A stretch of DNA of 64,000 nucleotides. Origin: Lycocorax pyrrhopterus obiensis (taxonomy: Eukaryota; Chordata; Aves; Passeriformes; Paradisaeidae). The notes beneath the pieces are model-generated. The model was given only the letters and a program-made list of their open reading frames with translations, was not told where the DNA came from and did not search any database. Made by a program: the position numbers and the translations under genes. The stretch's first letter is position 1. Each line of letters begins with the position of its first letter. This document shows, piece after piece, positions 13,224 through 23,959 of this stretch. The stretch is taken from assembly GCA_014706295.1 (NCBI GenBank), contig JACSVZ010000022.1, positions 13,844,830 through 13,908,829 on the forward strand, written 5' to 3'.

Positions 13224-16200
13224 CTGTAAAGGAGAAAGGGAAAGGAGAGTTTGGCACTGGGAATAGATGGGTTTGGCTAAACACAGTGGTGGGAGAGGTT
13301 CCCAGCCCAATTCCAAAGGAGCTCCCTTGGGACACCGCAGCAGTGCAGCTGTGCAGATGGAATTCTTGGTTGGAGTGGTGAGACTGAGCAGGCAGACAGA
13401 ACAGATCATGCACAGGGAACCAGAGGAACAGTGCTCAGATAATCTATTAATTTTTCTTCAGATAAGGAATCAGCAGTTCTTCTCTCCAGCATTAGCCAAC
13501 ACGAGCTGGTACAGAGGAACCAGCTCTAGAACAAGGGTAACCCTATGGGAAAATTTGTTTACTTTCAGTTTGCCAGGACACAGTAAATGTCAAAAAAGTC
13601 AAGTATTCAATTGTATTCAATGCAAATAAAAATATTTGCTATGTTCTACTAGAGTTTAGCTTAATGACAATTTACATTTGCCAGTCATCATCTAGATGCA
13701 AAACAATCATGATTTTAATAGATTTGAGCTCATCAGCTGCAATTGCAGTGAGAGCCAGTGGGCAGATGGCAGAGAACTTGCATGTCCAACTTAGGAGTTT
13801 GCTTACCCAGTAGTAATAACAAAGCCATCAGTATTATCGCAACAGCACCACTTCCAGCTCCCACTGCTGCTTGTAGAACTGGTGAATATTTACATGTGTG
13901 TCCATCAGGGCAAAAGCAGAGCCTGATGTGCTGGTTCTGCCTTGTGGAAAATCCTTGCCTGTCCTGAATAACGATGGGCACCAAGTAGCTGCCTTGTGGG
14001 AGGCTTCTTAACATCAGAAGTTCAACTGACTGCCCTAAAAACACAAGTGAATCATTTCAAGACTCACAGTAAGAACTCTAATATTCTACAGTCTCTTGTG
14101 TTGATAAATGAAGCTCATTTGCACCCCAATCTCAAATACTTTTTCCAGCCTTAATGCACCATAGTAAATAGGATTAAATTACATCCCACTTCATCACCTC
14201 TCTGAGCCTTCTGGACAGAGATTTGTCCCAGTCTGGCTGCACTCTGGCACAGCTCCCTGATAACCTCTGGATTTCCTTAGGCACTTAATCAAATGAAGAA
14301 GTGGTTCCTCAGCTGAATTATCCCCCTTTCTGCAGCCTGAGCACATTGCTGCTGGTCCTGCCCTCAGCAGAGATGAAGAGCAATGTCACTTTTTACAAAC
14401 TTCCATAACTTCATATTTTGAAGGCTGTTCTTTCCCATCATTTCAGTCTCACTGAGACTCATCAGTAACAAACCATAAAGGCAAGAGACAGTGAAATAAC
14501 CAGAGGGCCCACAGCTGACAATAAACTCAGGAAGGAGGAACTCACCAAAGTTCCTTCCTAATGTCCAGTTACGCTTCACATCTTCAGAGTCCTCAGTCAG
14601 CTCAAATGTAAACGGCCCCGAATATGAATGGGCCTGAGCAGGCTTGGCTTCTATAACGAGAGGTGTCCCTTCTTCTTTGTCACACGTGTCTAAAGAAGGA
14701 GCCACCAATGATGGCATATGATCATTAATGTCAGACAAGTAAAGCAGGATGGTGCCAGTGCCAGTCTGTGGTGGAATGCCTGGGTAGGAGCAAAAGAAAC
14801 AGAAAAATACTCACAACAGGTTATTGGCAAGTGCCAGTCCATGGGCAGGATCTGCCTGGTTTATCCTACCAGTCACACACAGCACAAGTTCTGAACTTAA
14901 GGTGTTTTATTATCCATTAACCACTTAGATCCTTAGTCTTGCTATCTTTTTATGTTCAACGTGCACCTCATCTCACAGTCCAAATACTGCTTGAATATTC
15001 TCTGACTGGCTGCTTACCATGATCAGTAGCATGAACAATAATGGTGTACAGGCTGTTGTTCAAAAAGGGGGATTCTCGATCAAATTCTTTTGCCACAGTA
15101 AGAACACCAGAGTTCTCATCCACACTCAGCCAACCACCTGGGTCATGGGCTAGTTCATAACTGAAAAAGAAAGGGAAAAATTACAAATTATTATTTTAAA
15201 TGGATTTTGGGTACCAAACTACACTTGCAAGACTCTTTATCTTCCTAAGCTATTATATAATAGCTATACAATGTATCTTTATAGTCCTATTCTTATTCTG
15301 AGAGTTGGAACATCTCCACTTACTTTATCTTACTTGGCACATCATCTGGATATGTGGCAGGGTACTTTCTAAATATCCTCCCAGGCTTCATTGAATCTTC
15401 CTTTTGGACAATAAGGATAGGAGGATGAAACCTTGGAGCACGTTGTGACTGTAAAACCTTGATGTTCACAGTTGTGTTTGTGGTTTCCAGATTAGAGACC
15501 ATCACAATGCCATTTTTACACCAGAAGAAAGGTTCTTCATTTGCTACAGAAATGACAAGTCTCATCTCAGAGTCACCTTCATAGCTGAGAGGCTGAAAAC
15601 CCGAGACAACAACAGTTTAATTAGCAGTTATGACTTTTGTTTTGTCCCTTTTACCAGTTAATTAGCAGTTATGACTTTTGTTTTGGCAGTCACCTCTGTT
15701 ACCTGGAACACAGGTGAGATGAGTTTACCCAACTCAGGTGACTCTGATTCTCACAATCAGACAGGCCACGTGACACATTGTTGTGCTCTGCTTATCTCTT
15801 GCTATTGTCTCCTCACCTTGGTAACACCCACCCAACTCAGGTGACTCTGATTCTCACAATAAGAAAGATCACGTGACACATTGTTGTGCTCTGCTTATCT
15901 CTTGCTATTGTCTCCTCACCTTGGTAACACCCACCCAACTCAGGTGGCTCTGATTCTCACTATAAGACCACGTGACACATTGTTGTGCTCTGCTTATCTC
16001 TTGCCATTGTCTCCTCACCTTGGTAACACCCACCCAACTCAGGTGACTCTGATTCTCACAATAAGAAAGATCACGTGACACATTGTTGTGCTCTGCTTAT
16101 CTCTTGCTATTGTCTCCTCACCTTGATGACACTCAAAATGCCTTCATTGGTGGCTGGATCTGTCTCGATGGTGAACTGCTCCTTCTCATTGCCCTTTGCT

Positions 16201-19200
16201 ATTCTGTATTTTGCTCTCCATGCTGGAGTGTTGGGAGAGTCTTTATCTTCCACTTGGAGCCGTAACACAGCCAGGTGTTCTTCTCCTGCTGAAATCTGCA
16301 GCTGGTACTGGAAAGGAAAAGGAAGGAAATAAGGATGATATCTATTTGTCTGTCTGTCTATCTATCTATTTTATGTAATCTCATCACAATGGCTTAAGTT
16401 TTTGATGGTGCAATGTAGCTACCAGCTTGCCTAACTAGCATTCCATAGACAGACTGAGAAATGCCAGTTAAACCACCTAAGGAGTGATGAGATAGCAATA
16501 ATACTTAATTTCTTTGTCTTTCTTTATTAAAATAAATTGGTCACTGGTTGAGAGCTGAAAATTCAGACTCTTGCCTTCTAATATATAAACAGCACTGTCC
16601 TTGCATCACAACTTTTAGAAATGCAATCAAGGATGATATTCAGAGAGAGGGAACAAATCACAGCTGTGAGAAGGGTCAGAATTTTACTAGATAGGAGTTG
16701 ATGACAAAGCACAGGCTTCTTGTGTAAACATATTTTTGCAGGTGATCTAACATTATTCCCTCAGGTCTTCCAAACACCAGGCAGGAGACACTGGTGAAGG
16801 TGTTTGCTTTTGTAGGTGACTGTACACACTGGTGTAACCCTATTGTATCTCTTCCTGCCCGTCACAGCCTCAAATATTTACACAGACCAGTACCTGGCAT
16901 GACTCAGCACTCTGGATACGTGTGCTGGATTTGGCTGGGATAGTTTATTTAGGATTGTAAAATAGAGAGCACATTGTAATCATAGCATGGTTTGGGTTGG
17001 AGGGGACCCTAAAGGCCACCTAGTTCCAACCTCTGCCATGGGCAGGGACACCTCTCACGAGACCAAGTGGTTCAAAGCCCCACCCAACCTGGTCTTGGAC
17101 ACTTTCAGGGGTGGAGCGTCCTCCACTGCTCTGGGCAGTCAGCACCTCAGCTTCCCAGATGTCAGAATAAGCTGGTCTGTCAACTTCCTTATGCTTCCAG
17201 TGAGGCAAAAACCTTCTGGTGCCGTACACAGAAAATTAACAACATTTAGCATTTTAAGAGGTATTTCATCTGACAGATAAATCTCATTTGCACATGTTTT
17301 GGCCTGGTTCTGCAGTTCTAGGGGTTTCTCTTTCCATTGCTGAGTGCATTTAGCAGTTGGAAAGACTGAACTGTATTTAGAAAGGCTCAGTGAAGTAATA
17401 ATGTTTTCCCTTACATTATCACTAGTAAATACAGGGAGGTGGTTGTTTGCATCTTCAACAGCTACAGTCACTGTTGCAGTAGATGACAGCTGGGGACTTC
17501 CATGGTCACTGGCTTTAATCAGAAGTTTGAAAGAGTTGGCAGTCTGAAAAGCAGAAACAAGGAAGTTCGTGAAACTTAGTTCAGAAGCAGTTCCCCCATT
17601 TTGCCAGCCACAGCTGGATGTGAGACTCTCCTTCCCCTTTTACCTGGTAACTGTGCAGTGAACAGTTACCATGTATTAAATGATGAGAAGATGCTAAATA
17701 TACATCACCTTATAATCCAGGCATCCTGACAGAAATATTGATCCTGTGGTAGGATCAATGTTAAATGTGAGTCCATCTGGAGAGGGCATTTGCATACTTA
17801 TAGAATAGGACACCTGTGAGTTCGCAGTGCCAGCTTCATCTTTGTCCAAGGCTGTGACCTGGATAACTGGCTCATCTAGGATGAAGAATTGGGATATTAG
17901 TGGGAGTGTTTAGTCTCAGTGTGGAGCTTCTCAGGCCTGTCTGCAGGCTCTTAAACACACAACTCCTAAGAAAACCTTCAGCTTCTCCTGTGGCCGTGGT
18001 TATCCCTGCACAGACTCTGGTCACTACTTCATTTGGGTGGCAAATGTGCCTAAAGGGCTGTTAGACAACAGAATTGCCACGCTCCTGAATTTACTTCATC
18101 AGAAACACATACTATTTTTTCATGCCAGCTCCCGAGGAGTTGACACCACGTGAGTACACACCCAGACTGTCTTTGTATTTCTGAGCAGTGTCTGAACAGC
18201 TCCTGTGATGCTGGGTGCTTGTGCAGCTTCCAGATCCACAGCTGAGATCAGCCTGCTACAGTCTTGGCTTGTAGTTAAGAGAAAGTATCTTGGAAGTTTT
18301 TCCAGAATGTCTCCAGGGATATTCTAATGTACATCGAGGTTAATCAGGAAAGAGGCTGAAATGTAGGAAACAGGAAATTGTCCCTAAACTCACGAGTGTT
18401 TAAATAAAAGGTAGAGAGAGGAATAGATTTAGTAGGAAAGGGATAATAACTGTGAAGGAATTAGGACAAGAACCGTCGTACACAAACCAGCAGTAATCGT
18501 TGTTGGGGTGGCACTTACCTTCACTGTGGTTCTCTCTTATTGTAGTGCCATATTCTTCTTTGGAAAACTCAGGTGCATTGTCATTAATATCTTTGACCTT
18601 TATCTTGAAAAATATAGGGCGGTCCAACAGCTCACCAGATTTTCTGTTCTCAATATCAAAACGAATCTAAATGAGTAGCAACACAGACATCAGAGTGGAC
18701 CGAACAGCACCCTTTAGATACCAAAATAGAACAAAAACCCTTCAGTTTTGAAGCTGCTTTCATCAAATTTGCTTAGCATTGGCTTTCAATCACATGGTTA
18801 AATCATTATTTCACCTTTCAAAGGTAGTAGACTCATAATGGTTATCCTGGGCCTCAAACAAGGTTTTTAAAAGTAAAAAAAGATTTTTACTGGAGCTGGA
18901 TTATTTGAAAGGGCTGCCTAAAAGGCAAGATGTTGTACAGAATACCACATGGAGAGCTATAATTTGGGTACAGTTAATCCACAGAGACACAAATAGAAAT
19001 CATTACAGAATAAACATAAGGAGACCACGACTGATTTTTTTTTTTCAGGAGGAAAACAAACCCACACTCCCATATTTCATTCATAAACTTGTTATCACAT
19101 TTCTTTCATTGCACTTCCTGCTTGTGAACACTTTTCTGCTTTTTAAGGAGAAACATATGCTTCGTCTTATGTAAAGTTCCAGTAATAGATCTTTGCAGCT

Positions 19201-21844
19201 CCTCCAGGATCACCCAGGTTTTTTGTAACACATGACTAATCTGCTTGCATTCTCCTGATTAGGAGGTTGTGTTTACAACTCAGTGTTCTGGCCACTAGAG
19301 CTGTAACATATTTTGAATTTCAGGACAGCTTTTTAAGTTTTCAGGTTATGATCAGGGGTCATACCAGAAAGATCGAAAAGGAGTGTGCAGATATTTGTGG
19401 AAGTTCAAAGAAGCTGCAGAGATATATAATGAGCAGTGACGTGGAATTTAATTGGTCTCTGCTGAGCCAATCGATTTAGCATTTATTTGTAGGTGCAAGA
19501 TAAGAAAAGCAGGTCATGAAAACACACATTTAACATTATTACAGGTGTGTCCTATTCCTGTGAAGCATTTAGCCATGAGAGAACCATTAACCTTTGCAGA
19601 CAGCTGGAAATGTCCTGTCCAAGTGTGTTACCTGAAAAGCTGGGGTGCTCTCCCTGTCAATGGTGCGATGGACGTACACGTGTGCATTGGCATCATCTTC
19701 TATGGAAAACAACCCGACCTCTGGAGGCTCATCTACCCCAGGTCCACTGATCAAATACCTCCGTGATGTATTATATGATCTGTTATTGAACAGCTTTTGA
19801 AGAGAGAAGTAGGACAGTGCAATGTGAGCAGGGAAGATGGAAGAGAAATAAAAATAATGTAGAACAATTCTCTTTCTGCTCCCCTCCCCTTTGCAGATGG
19901 GGCCTCTCCTGGTCTCAGCCAACCCCACAGCTCCCTGTCTGCAGCACCACTGCACAGTGTGCAGGGGGAGCCTCTTACCATTCCCACTCCATAATCTTCT
20001 TTCCCCCGAGTGTCCTTGCAACTTCCCACGGGAAGGACCAGTAAATCCCTCCCGCCTCACAGTTCTCCCCATCTCTGTGGAAATTAGACAAGTTTGGACA
20101 AGTAAGTTTTAGAAAGTTGCTGTTTAATGCACACTTCTTACCCTCTGCTCCCTGTTGTATTTTATTGTACAATTTGAGGTGATGAATGCCTCACTGAGCT
20201 TCAAGCAGAACTTTTCCTACAAGGTGGTTTGTACCTGTCCAGCATATTTGGGGAATGGTCCTTCGTCCTCCTCTTGAATACCAATGGTGGTGATAATCCA
20301 GGCCCTTTTTGCTCGCTTCAGAGGTCGCAGACTGTCTGGCTGATAAGAATCCATCCCCTGTTGGATAAAGAAGGGGGTTTAGTGTCACAGTTTGCACATT
20401 AGCTGTTGTGTATCTGTTATATAATACTGACTACAAACCTGAATACTCTTCCTTCTGATGGCTTGTCTTAAACTGAAATCTTCAATTTCATGAGAAAAAC
20501 TGTCAGCAGCAGGAACCTTGTGAAAAAAAGAAAAGTGATTGTGACAAGTGTGGGTCACTAGAAAACCTTGATGTCTTGTCCGTGAGGAATTTGCTTTCAT
20601 GGAAACATATTGATCCAGTTTTGACAGTATTGTATTGAATTGTATCTAACCCTTAACTTCACAAATATCATCATAAATATTATCCATCTCATCCCAAATG
20701 AATGCCATGACAGCTGTAAGGGCAATTCCTCTGGTCACGCGATGCCAGTCCCCATAAAAATGCTGTGTCCATGCAGATATCCGTCCATGGTATCATCTCT
20801 GTGGCTTTTCCCAAACCAAGTATCTCCAGTTTTTTACATGTTCACCCCTGTCTCTCTGTGTCCAGTGCTCCTTTAGAGGTTGTCTGGTATTGACAGGACA
20901 CAAACTGACTTTTGTAACAAAGAGTTAAGTCTGGGGGGTATTTCAGAGTCTCAGGGACTCCGTGGTGTGACTTGAAGTGTTCCAAGCACAGCTGATTTAC
21001 CAGAAGGTGATCACTGGACCAAAATCTCTAACTCAGATGAGTAAAAAAAATCACTGAGAATGGTGGCTTCACCCAAATTGGCACAATTTGCCTTTTTATA
21101 AATGCAAGCTTCCTTCCCTGCCTCAAACACTGCTTTTTACTGGAAATCTTTCACCTCCAAGGACTATGACAGCGCTCAAATTAAACCATTGCCACTAGCT
21201 CACAGGTAACTTGGACACCTTTCTCCTCCTTCTCAACACTGTCCTTGAAAATCTTGGGGTTTATTACTCATCCTGTCAAATGTTTCCAAAAGTGGAACAG
21301 ATCTCTGCCTGCCCGGACTCAGGCAAAGGCCTTTACCCTGTGACTTTATTCTGAAGAAAGAAAACACTTGTACAATTGTCATTTTATAAACCTGCTGAGC
21401 AATGAATTGGGTTCACCGGTAATGCCTTGGAGCTGTGAAGCTGTTTATACCCAGGGAAAAGCTCAGAATGCTAAGCTTTGTGAAAAAAAAATTAAAAAGA
21501 AAGTCAATAAGGGTGTTAGAAAGAAATTTGAGCACTACTCAGGATTGTGTCCACATGGATTCTGAGTGTCTCCAGGGACGGAGACTGCATCAGCTCTCCA
21601 CACAGCCTGTTCCAGGGCCCAGCCACCCACACAGTGAAGTTTTCCTCATGTTCAGGTGGAATGTTCTGTTGCCATCTCCTGCCTGTTGCCTCTCGTCCTG
21701 CAGCTCTGCCCCCCTGAGAAGGTCCTGGCTCCATCCTCCTGCCGTGCCCCCCGTGCAGCCAGACCCCCTGCCCACATCCCAGCCCACACCCACCTGCAGG
21801 AGCAGCAGGATGATGAGCAGCTCCAAGGGGCGCAGCGGGACCAT
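11499..21844 (-). CDS. CDH26: Cadherin-26, complete 16-exon coding region
   Basis: Single-pass calcium-dependent adhesion molecule of the plasma membrane. CDH26 is known as an epithelial and leukocyte cadherin that binds catenins and alpha4/alphaE integrins. Sixteen coding exons, all with GT-AG borders and matching phases, join to 2,394 nt (797 residues; human is about 830-850). Order of parts: signal peptide (residues 1 to about 17), prodomain ending in a furin-type RAKR (58-61), five extracellular cadherin repeats with motifs such as DINDNAPEF, one membrane segment (about 620-646), and a catenin-binding tail ending near [15 protein letters not shown]. Start chosen at 21844 because the ATG opens a leucine-rich signal sequence and its exon ends in phase 0 at a good donor. 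Exon coordinates are in the three sub-entries. FAM217B lies upstream on the same strand. The motif order together with synteny makes other cadherins unlikely. Confidence 0.93.
15612..15690. repeat. Short direct duplication in CDH26 intron 8
   Basis: A word of about 28 bp (TTAATTAGCAGTTATGACTTTTGTTTTG) split across about 15617-15644 and 15658-15685 occurs twice, 41 bp apart. It sits immediately upstream on the plus strand of the minisatellite at 15728. Confidence 0.8.
15728..16126. repeat. About 100-bp minisatellite spanning a CDH26 splice donor
   Basis: Four head-to-tail units starting at 15728, 15831, 15934 and 16033 (periods 103, 103 and 99; the third unit lacks four bases). The last unit runs into the 3' end of CDH26 coding exon 8 (ends at 16122), so every unit carries a copy of the exon's AAG-GTGAGG donor. 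Each unit also holds one CACGTG E-box. Copies differ at only a few positions, so the expansion looks recent. Confidence 0.92.
16346..16372. repeat. TCTG/TCTA microsatellite
   Basis: Short tetranucleotide run (GTCTGTCTGTCTATCTATCTA) in CDH26 intron 7, close to the acceptor of exon 8. Confidence 0.75.
16981..17170 (-). mobile_element. CR1 LINE 3' fragment
   Basis: Plus-strand reading begins ATAGCATGGTTTGGGTTGGA and continues with GGGACC...AAAGGCC, CTAGTTCCAACC, GCCATGGGCAGGGACACC and CCAACCTGG...TTGGACACTTTCAGGG. This is the familiar complement of the avian CR1 3' end, so the element runs on the minus strand with its 3' end at about 16981. It is a 5'-truncated copy in CDH26 intron 7 with no coding capacity. 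Confidence 0.9.
19632..21844 (-). other. CDH26: CDH26 5' exons: signal peptide, prodomain, start of EC1
   Basis: Coding exons 1-4: 21844-21794, 20516-20439, 20357-20235 and 19793-19632, all phase 0. Exon 1 encodes a 17-residue leader (MVPLRP then a run of Leu/Ile). Exons 2-3 carry a short prodomain of about 44 residues ending LKRAKR. Predicted cleavage leaves a mature N-terminus starting Ala-Trp, the Trp2 used by classical type I/II cadherins for strand-swap dimerisation. A CAG acceptor-like site just 5' of the start ATG (about 21857) suggests a further untranslated first exon. Exon 2 uses a weak GTTTGT donor. Confidence 0.85.
21556..21756 (-). mobile_element. CR1 LINE internal fragment in CDH26 intron 1
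   Basis: Contains the CR1 complement words TCTCCAGGGACGGAGACT, CAGCCTGTTCCAGGG, AGTTTTCCTCATGTTCAGGT, GTTGCCTCTCGTCCTG and CTGGCTCCATCCTCCTG in order. It lacks the CR1 3' terminus. It ends about 40 bp from the donor of CDH26 coding exon 1. Confidence 0.85.
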
Positions 21845-22419
21845 GGGGGATCTGGGAAGATCCCGCTGTGGAAGGTGGGAGCATCGAGGTGCAGCAGAGC
21901 TGGGTCTGTGGGATGCTGTGTGATGGCTCCCTGCAGCCCAGGGCTTTTCCACCAGCATTTCCACCTGGGTCCAGCCCTGTGAGCAGCCCCACAGGACCGC
22001 AGGTATTTCCACCTTGTCAAAATGAACTGTTGTTTCTGTCAAACTGAACTGACTCCAAGCAAAGATCAGTCCTCCTGTGGTGCTGGGTTGCTTCAGTCAG
22101 GCTGCACCTGCCACCTCCACACGCAATAAACGGGCTATGGCTGCAGTTTTATTGCTGTTTTACAACTAACAGTAAACACGTGTCTTTATTCAACAGTTCC
22201 TTGGAAATGCCATTTCCTAATAACTTCATCGCTGTTTGCGAGTAATAAACACACAACTTTACTTTCAATAGGAGCTGGGTTTATCCGGGTTTATGCCCAG
22301 GAGAGCTGCTTCTCTAGGATTTCAGACTTTGAAATGAGAGCAAGTTCTGTCCGAGCTTATTTGAAAGCTGATATAACAACCCTGGAGCGTCCTGTTCCAC
22401 CCAAAAGCCATCACACAAG

Positions 22420-22985
22420 TGTGCTAGTTTGAAAACAAACCAGTGGGAGATCGCAAGTCAGAATTATAATTTAATAGGAAAATGAAAATAAATGCAATGG
22501 TACAAGAACACTGACAGAGTCAGGATACAGCCTGACACTCTGTTAGTCAGGGTGGTGGTAGCAGTCCAGATGAAGTGGCCCTGTTGTAGCAGGGATCCTG
22601 TAGAAAAGGATCTGCTCTTCACCTGAAGGTCCAGTGGTAGCTCCTGTCCTCTGGGAGTCCCATAGATAAGGGCTGCTCATGCAGCTCCAAACCCCTGATT
22701 AGATCCAGGTGGGAATGCTTGGCTCCTCCCCCTGGGCGGAGCATCTCACAATGGGATGATGTCATTCCCTGAGTCACATGGCGTGTCCTTGATTGCTCAT
22801 TAGAGATAGCACCTGGAGGGAGCTTATCAGGGATGAGTCATGGTAGGAGATAACAATCAGTGCCCCACCCAGTTTAACAGCTGGTGAAGGTGATAACAGA
22901 ATACACACTATACTAGGACAGCAAGGATGAACAAAAATATGCCTTACATAAAACTACATAAAAAAGCAGGAAGTTAAAAATTAAG
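22420..22985 (-). mobile_element. Solo-type endogenous retroviral LTR
   Basis: Read on the minus strand, it has the order of a bird LTR: a GC-richer promoter part (GCTCCGCCCAGGGGGAGGAG), a transcribed middle, an ATTAAA poly(A)-type signal within AT-rich sequence near 22463-22470, and a terminal ...CTAGCACA end at about 22420. The sequence resembles LTRs I recall as common in passerines. No gag, pol or env coding region is next to it, so it appears to be a solo LTR. The 5' border is uncertain by tens of bases. Confidence 0.7.
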
Positions 22986-23408
22986 AAACAGAGGGTGGCA
23001 GAGAGCAGGGGGAAGGTTCTGGCTTCTTTGAAAACACCTCTTGCAGTATTTTCCATTCTCCTGATTTGTTTCTACTGGGCATAAGGTTTATTCTCTTTTA
23101 GAAGGGGAAAATAATTAATTTAGTGTTCTGGACTGATCTCCTGTTCAGGTGAGAAGAAAACAGCAACAGGTTAAATAGCAGTGGAGAACAGGAAGGCTTG
23201 GACATCAGGAAAACCTCCAATAGCAGAACGTTCTGAATGTAAAATTCTTGTCTGATACCTCACACAGGAGCTTTGTAAAGCTTATTATAAAGACTACAGA
23301 AATAGCAAAATAAAGGGATTTTTCAGCAATAGAAAATTCTGGGGTTTCCCCTTTCAATCTCCATTTATTTTCCTCTGGTTTAACCTCAGCTGAACACTTG
23401 AAAACAAG

Positions 23409-23958
23409 TTAAATCCATTCCATACTCCGGGAAAAATCCAGTCCGGGTTTTACCCGAGTCCATTCCGTACTCTGGGAAAAATCCAGTCCGGGTTTTACCC
23501 CGAGTCCATTCCGTACCCCGGGAAAAATCCAGTCCGGGTTTTACCCCGAGTCCATTCCGTACTCCGGGAAAAATCCAGTCCGGGTTTTACCTCGAGTCCA
23601 TTCCGTACTCCGGGAGAAATCCAGTCCGGGTTTTACCCCGAGTCCATTCCGTACTCTGGGTAAAATCCAGTCCGGGTTTTCCCCAGACTCCATTCCGTAC
23701 TCCGGGAAAAATCCAGTCCGGGTTTTCCTCAGAATCCATTCCGTACTCCGGGAAAAGTCCAGTCCGGGTTTTCCGCGGAGTCCATTCCGTACTCCGGGAA
23801 AAATCCAGTCCGGGTTTTCCTCTGAATCCATTCCGTACTCCGGGAAAAGTCCAGTCCGGGTTTTCCCCAGAGTCCATTCCGTACTCCGGGAAAAGTCCAG
23901 TCCGGGTTTTCCCCGAATCCATTCCGTACTCCGGGGAAATCCAGTCCGGGTTTCCCCC
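23409..23958. repeat. 46-bp GC-rich minisatellite, about 12 copies
   Basis: Tandem units of 46 bp (first one 45) built on TCCATTCCGTACTCCGGG, AAAAATCCAGTCCGGG and TTTTCCCCGAG. The TCCAGTCCGGG core recurs at 23437, 23482, 23528, 23574, 23620, 23666, 23712, 23758 and onward to about 23940. Units differ at a few positions. On the minus strand long frames stay open through the array, explained by the repeat itself. Confidence 0.95.
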
Positions 23959-23959
23959 C

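Larger units (their letters stand above)
13807..18666 (-). other. CDH26: CDH26 ectodomain and membrane-segment exons
   Basis: Coding exons 5-12: 18666-18519, 17875-17709, 17543-17415, 16307-16122, 15592-15324, 15160-15018, 14779-14546 and 14034-13807. Calcium-site motifs seen: DREST and DINDNAPEF (EC1/EC2), DKDEAG and [10 protein letters not shown] (EC2/EC3), VEDKDSP (EC3), VDENSG...FDRES and [11 protein letters not shown] (EC4/EC5). EC2, EC4 and EC5 junction motifs are degenerate compared with classical cadherins, as expected for CDH26. EC5 has paired cysteines (CFCPDGHTC) before the membrane segment. The segment begins in exon 12 (Gly/Ala/Leu-rich) and is completed by exon 13. Confidence 0.88.

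Noticed and set aside
15881..16265. Repeated ORFs with [12 protein letters not shown] motifs
   Set aside because: Produced by translating the CDH26 minisatellite on the wrong strand.
21516..22042. Overlapping minus-strand ORFs of 122-158 codons
   Set aside because: They run through CR1 sequence and CDH26 exon 1; only the 17-codon exon 21844-21794 fits the gene.
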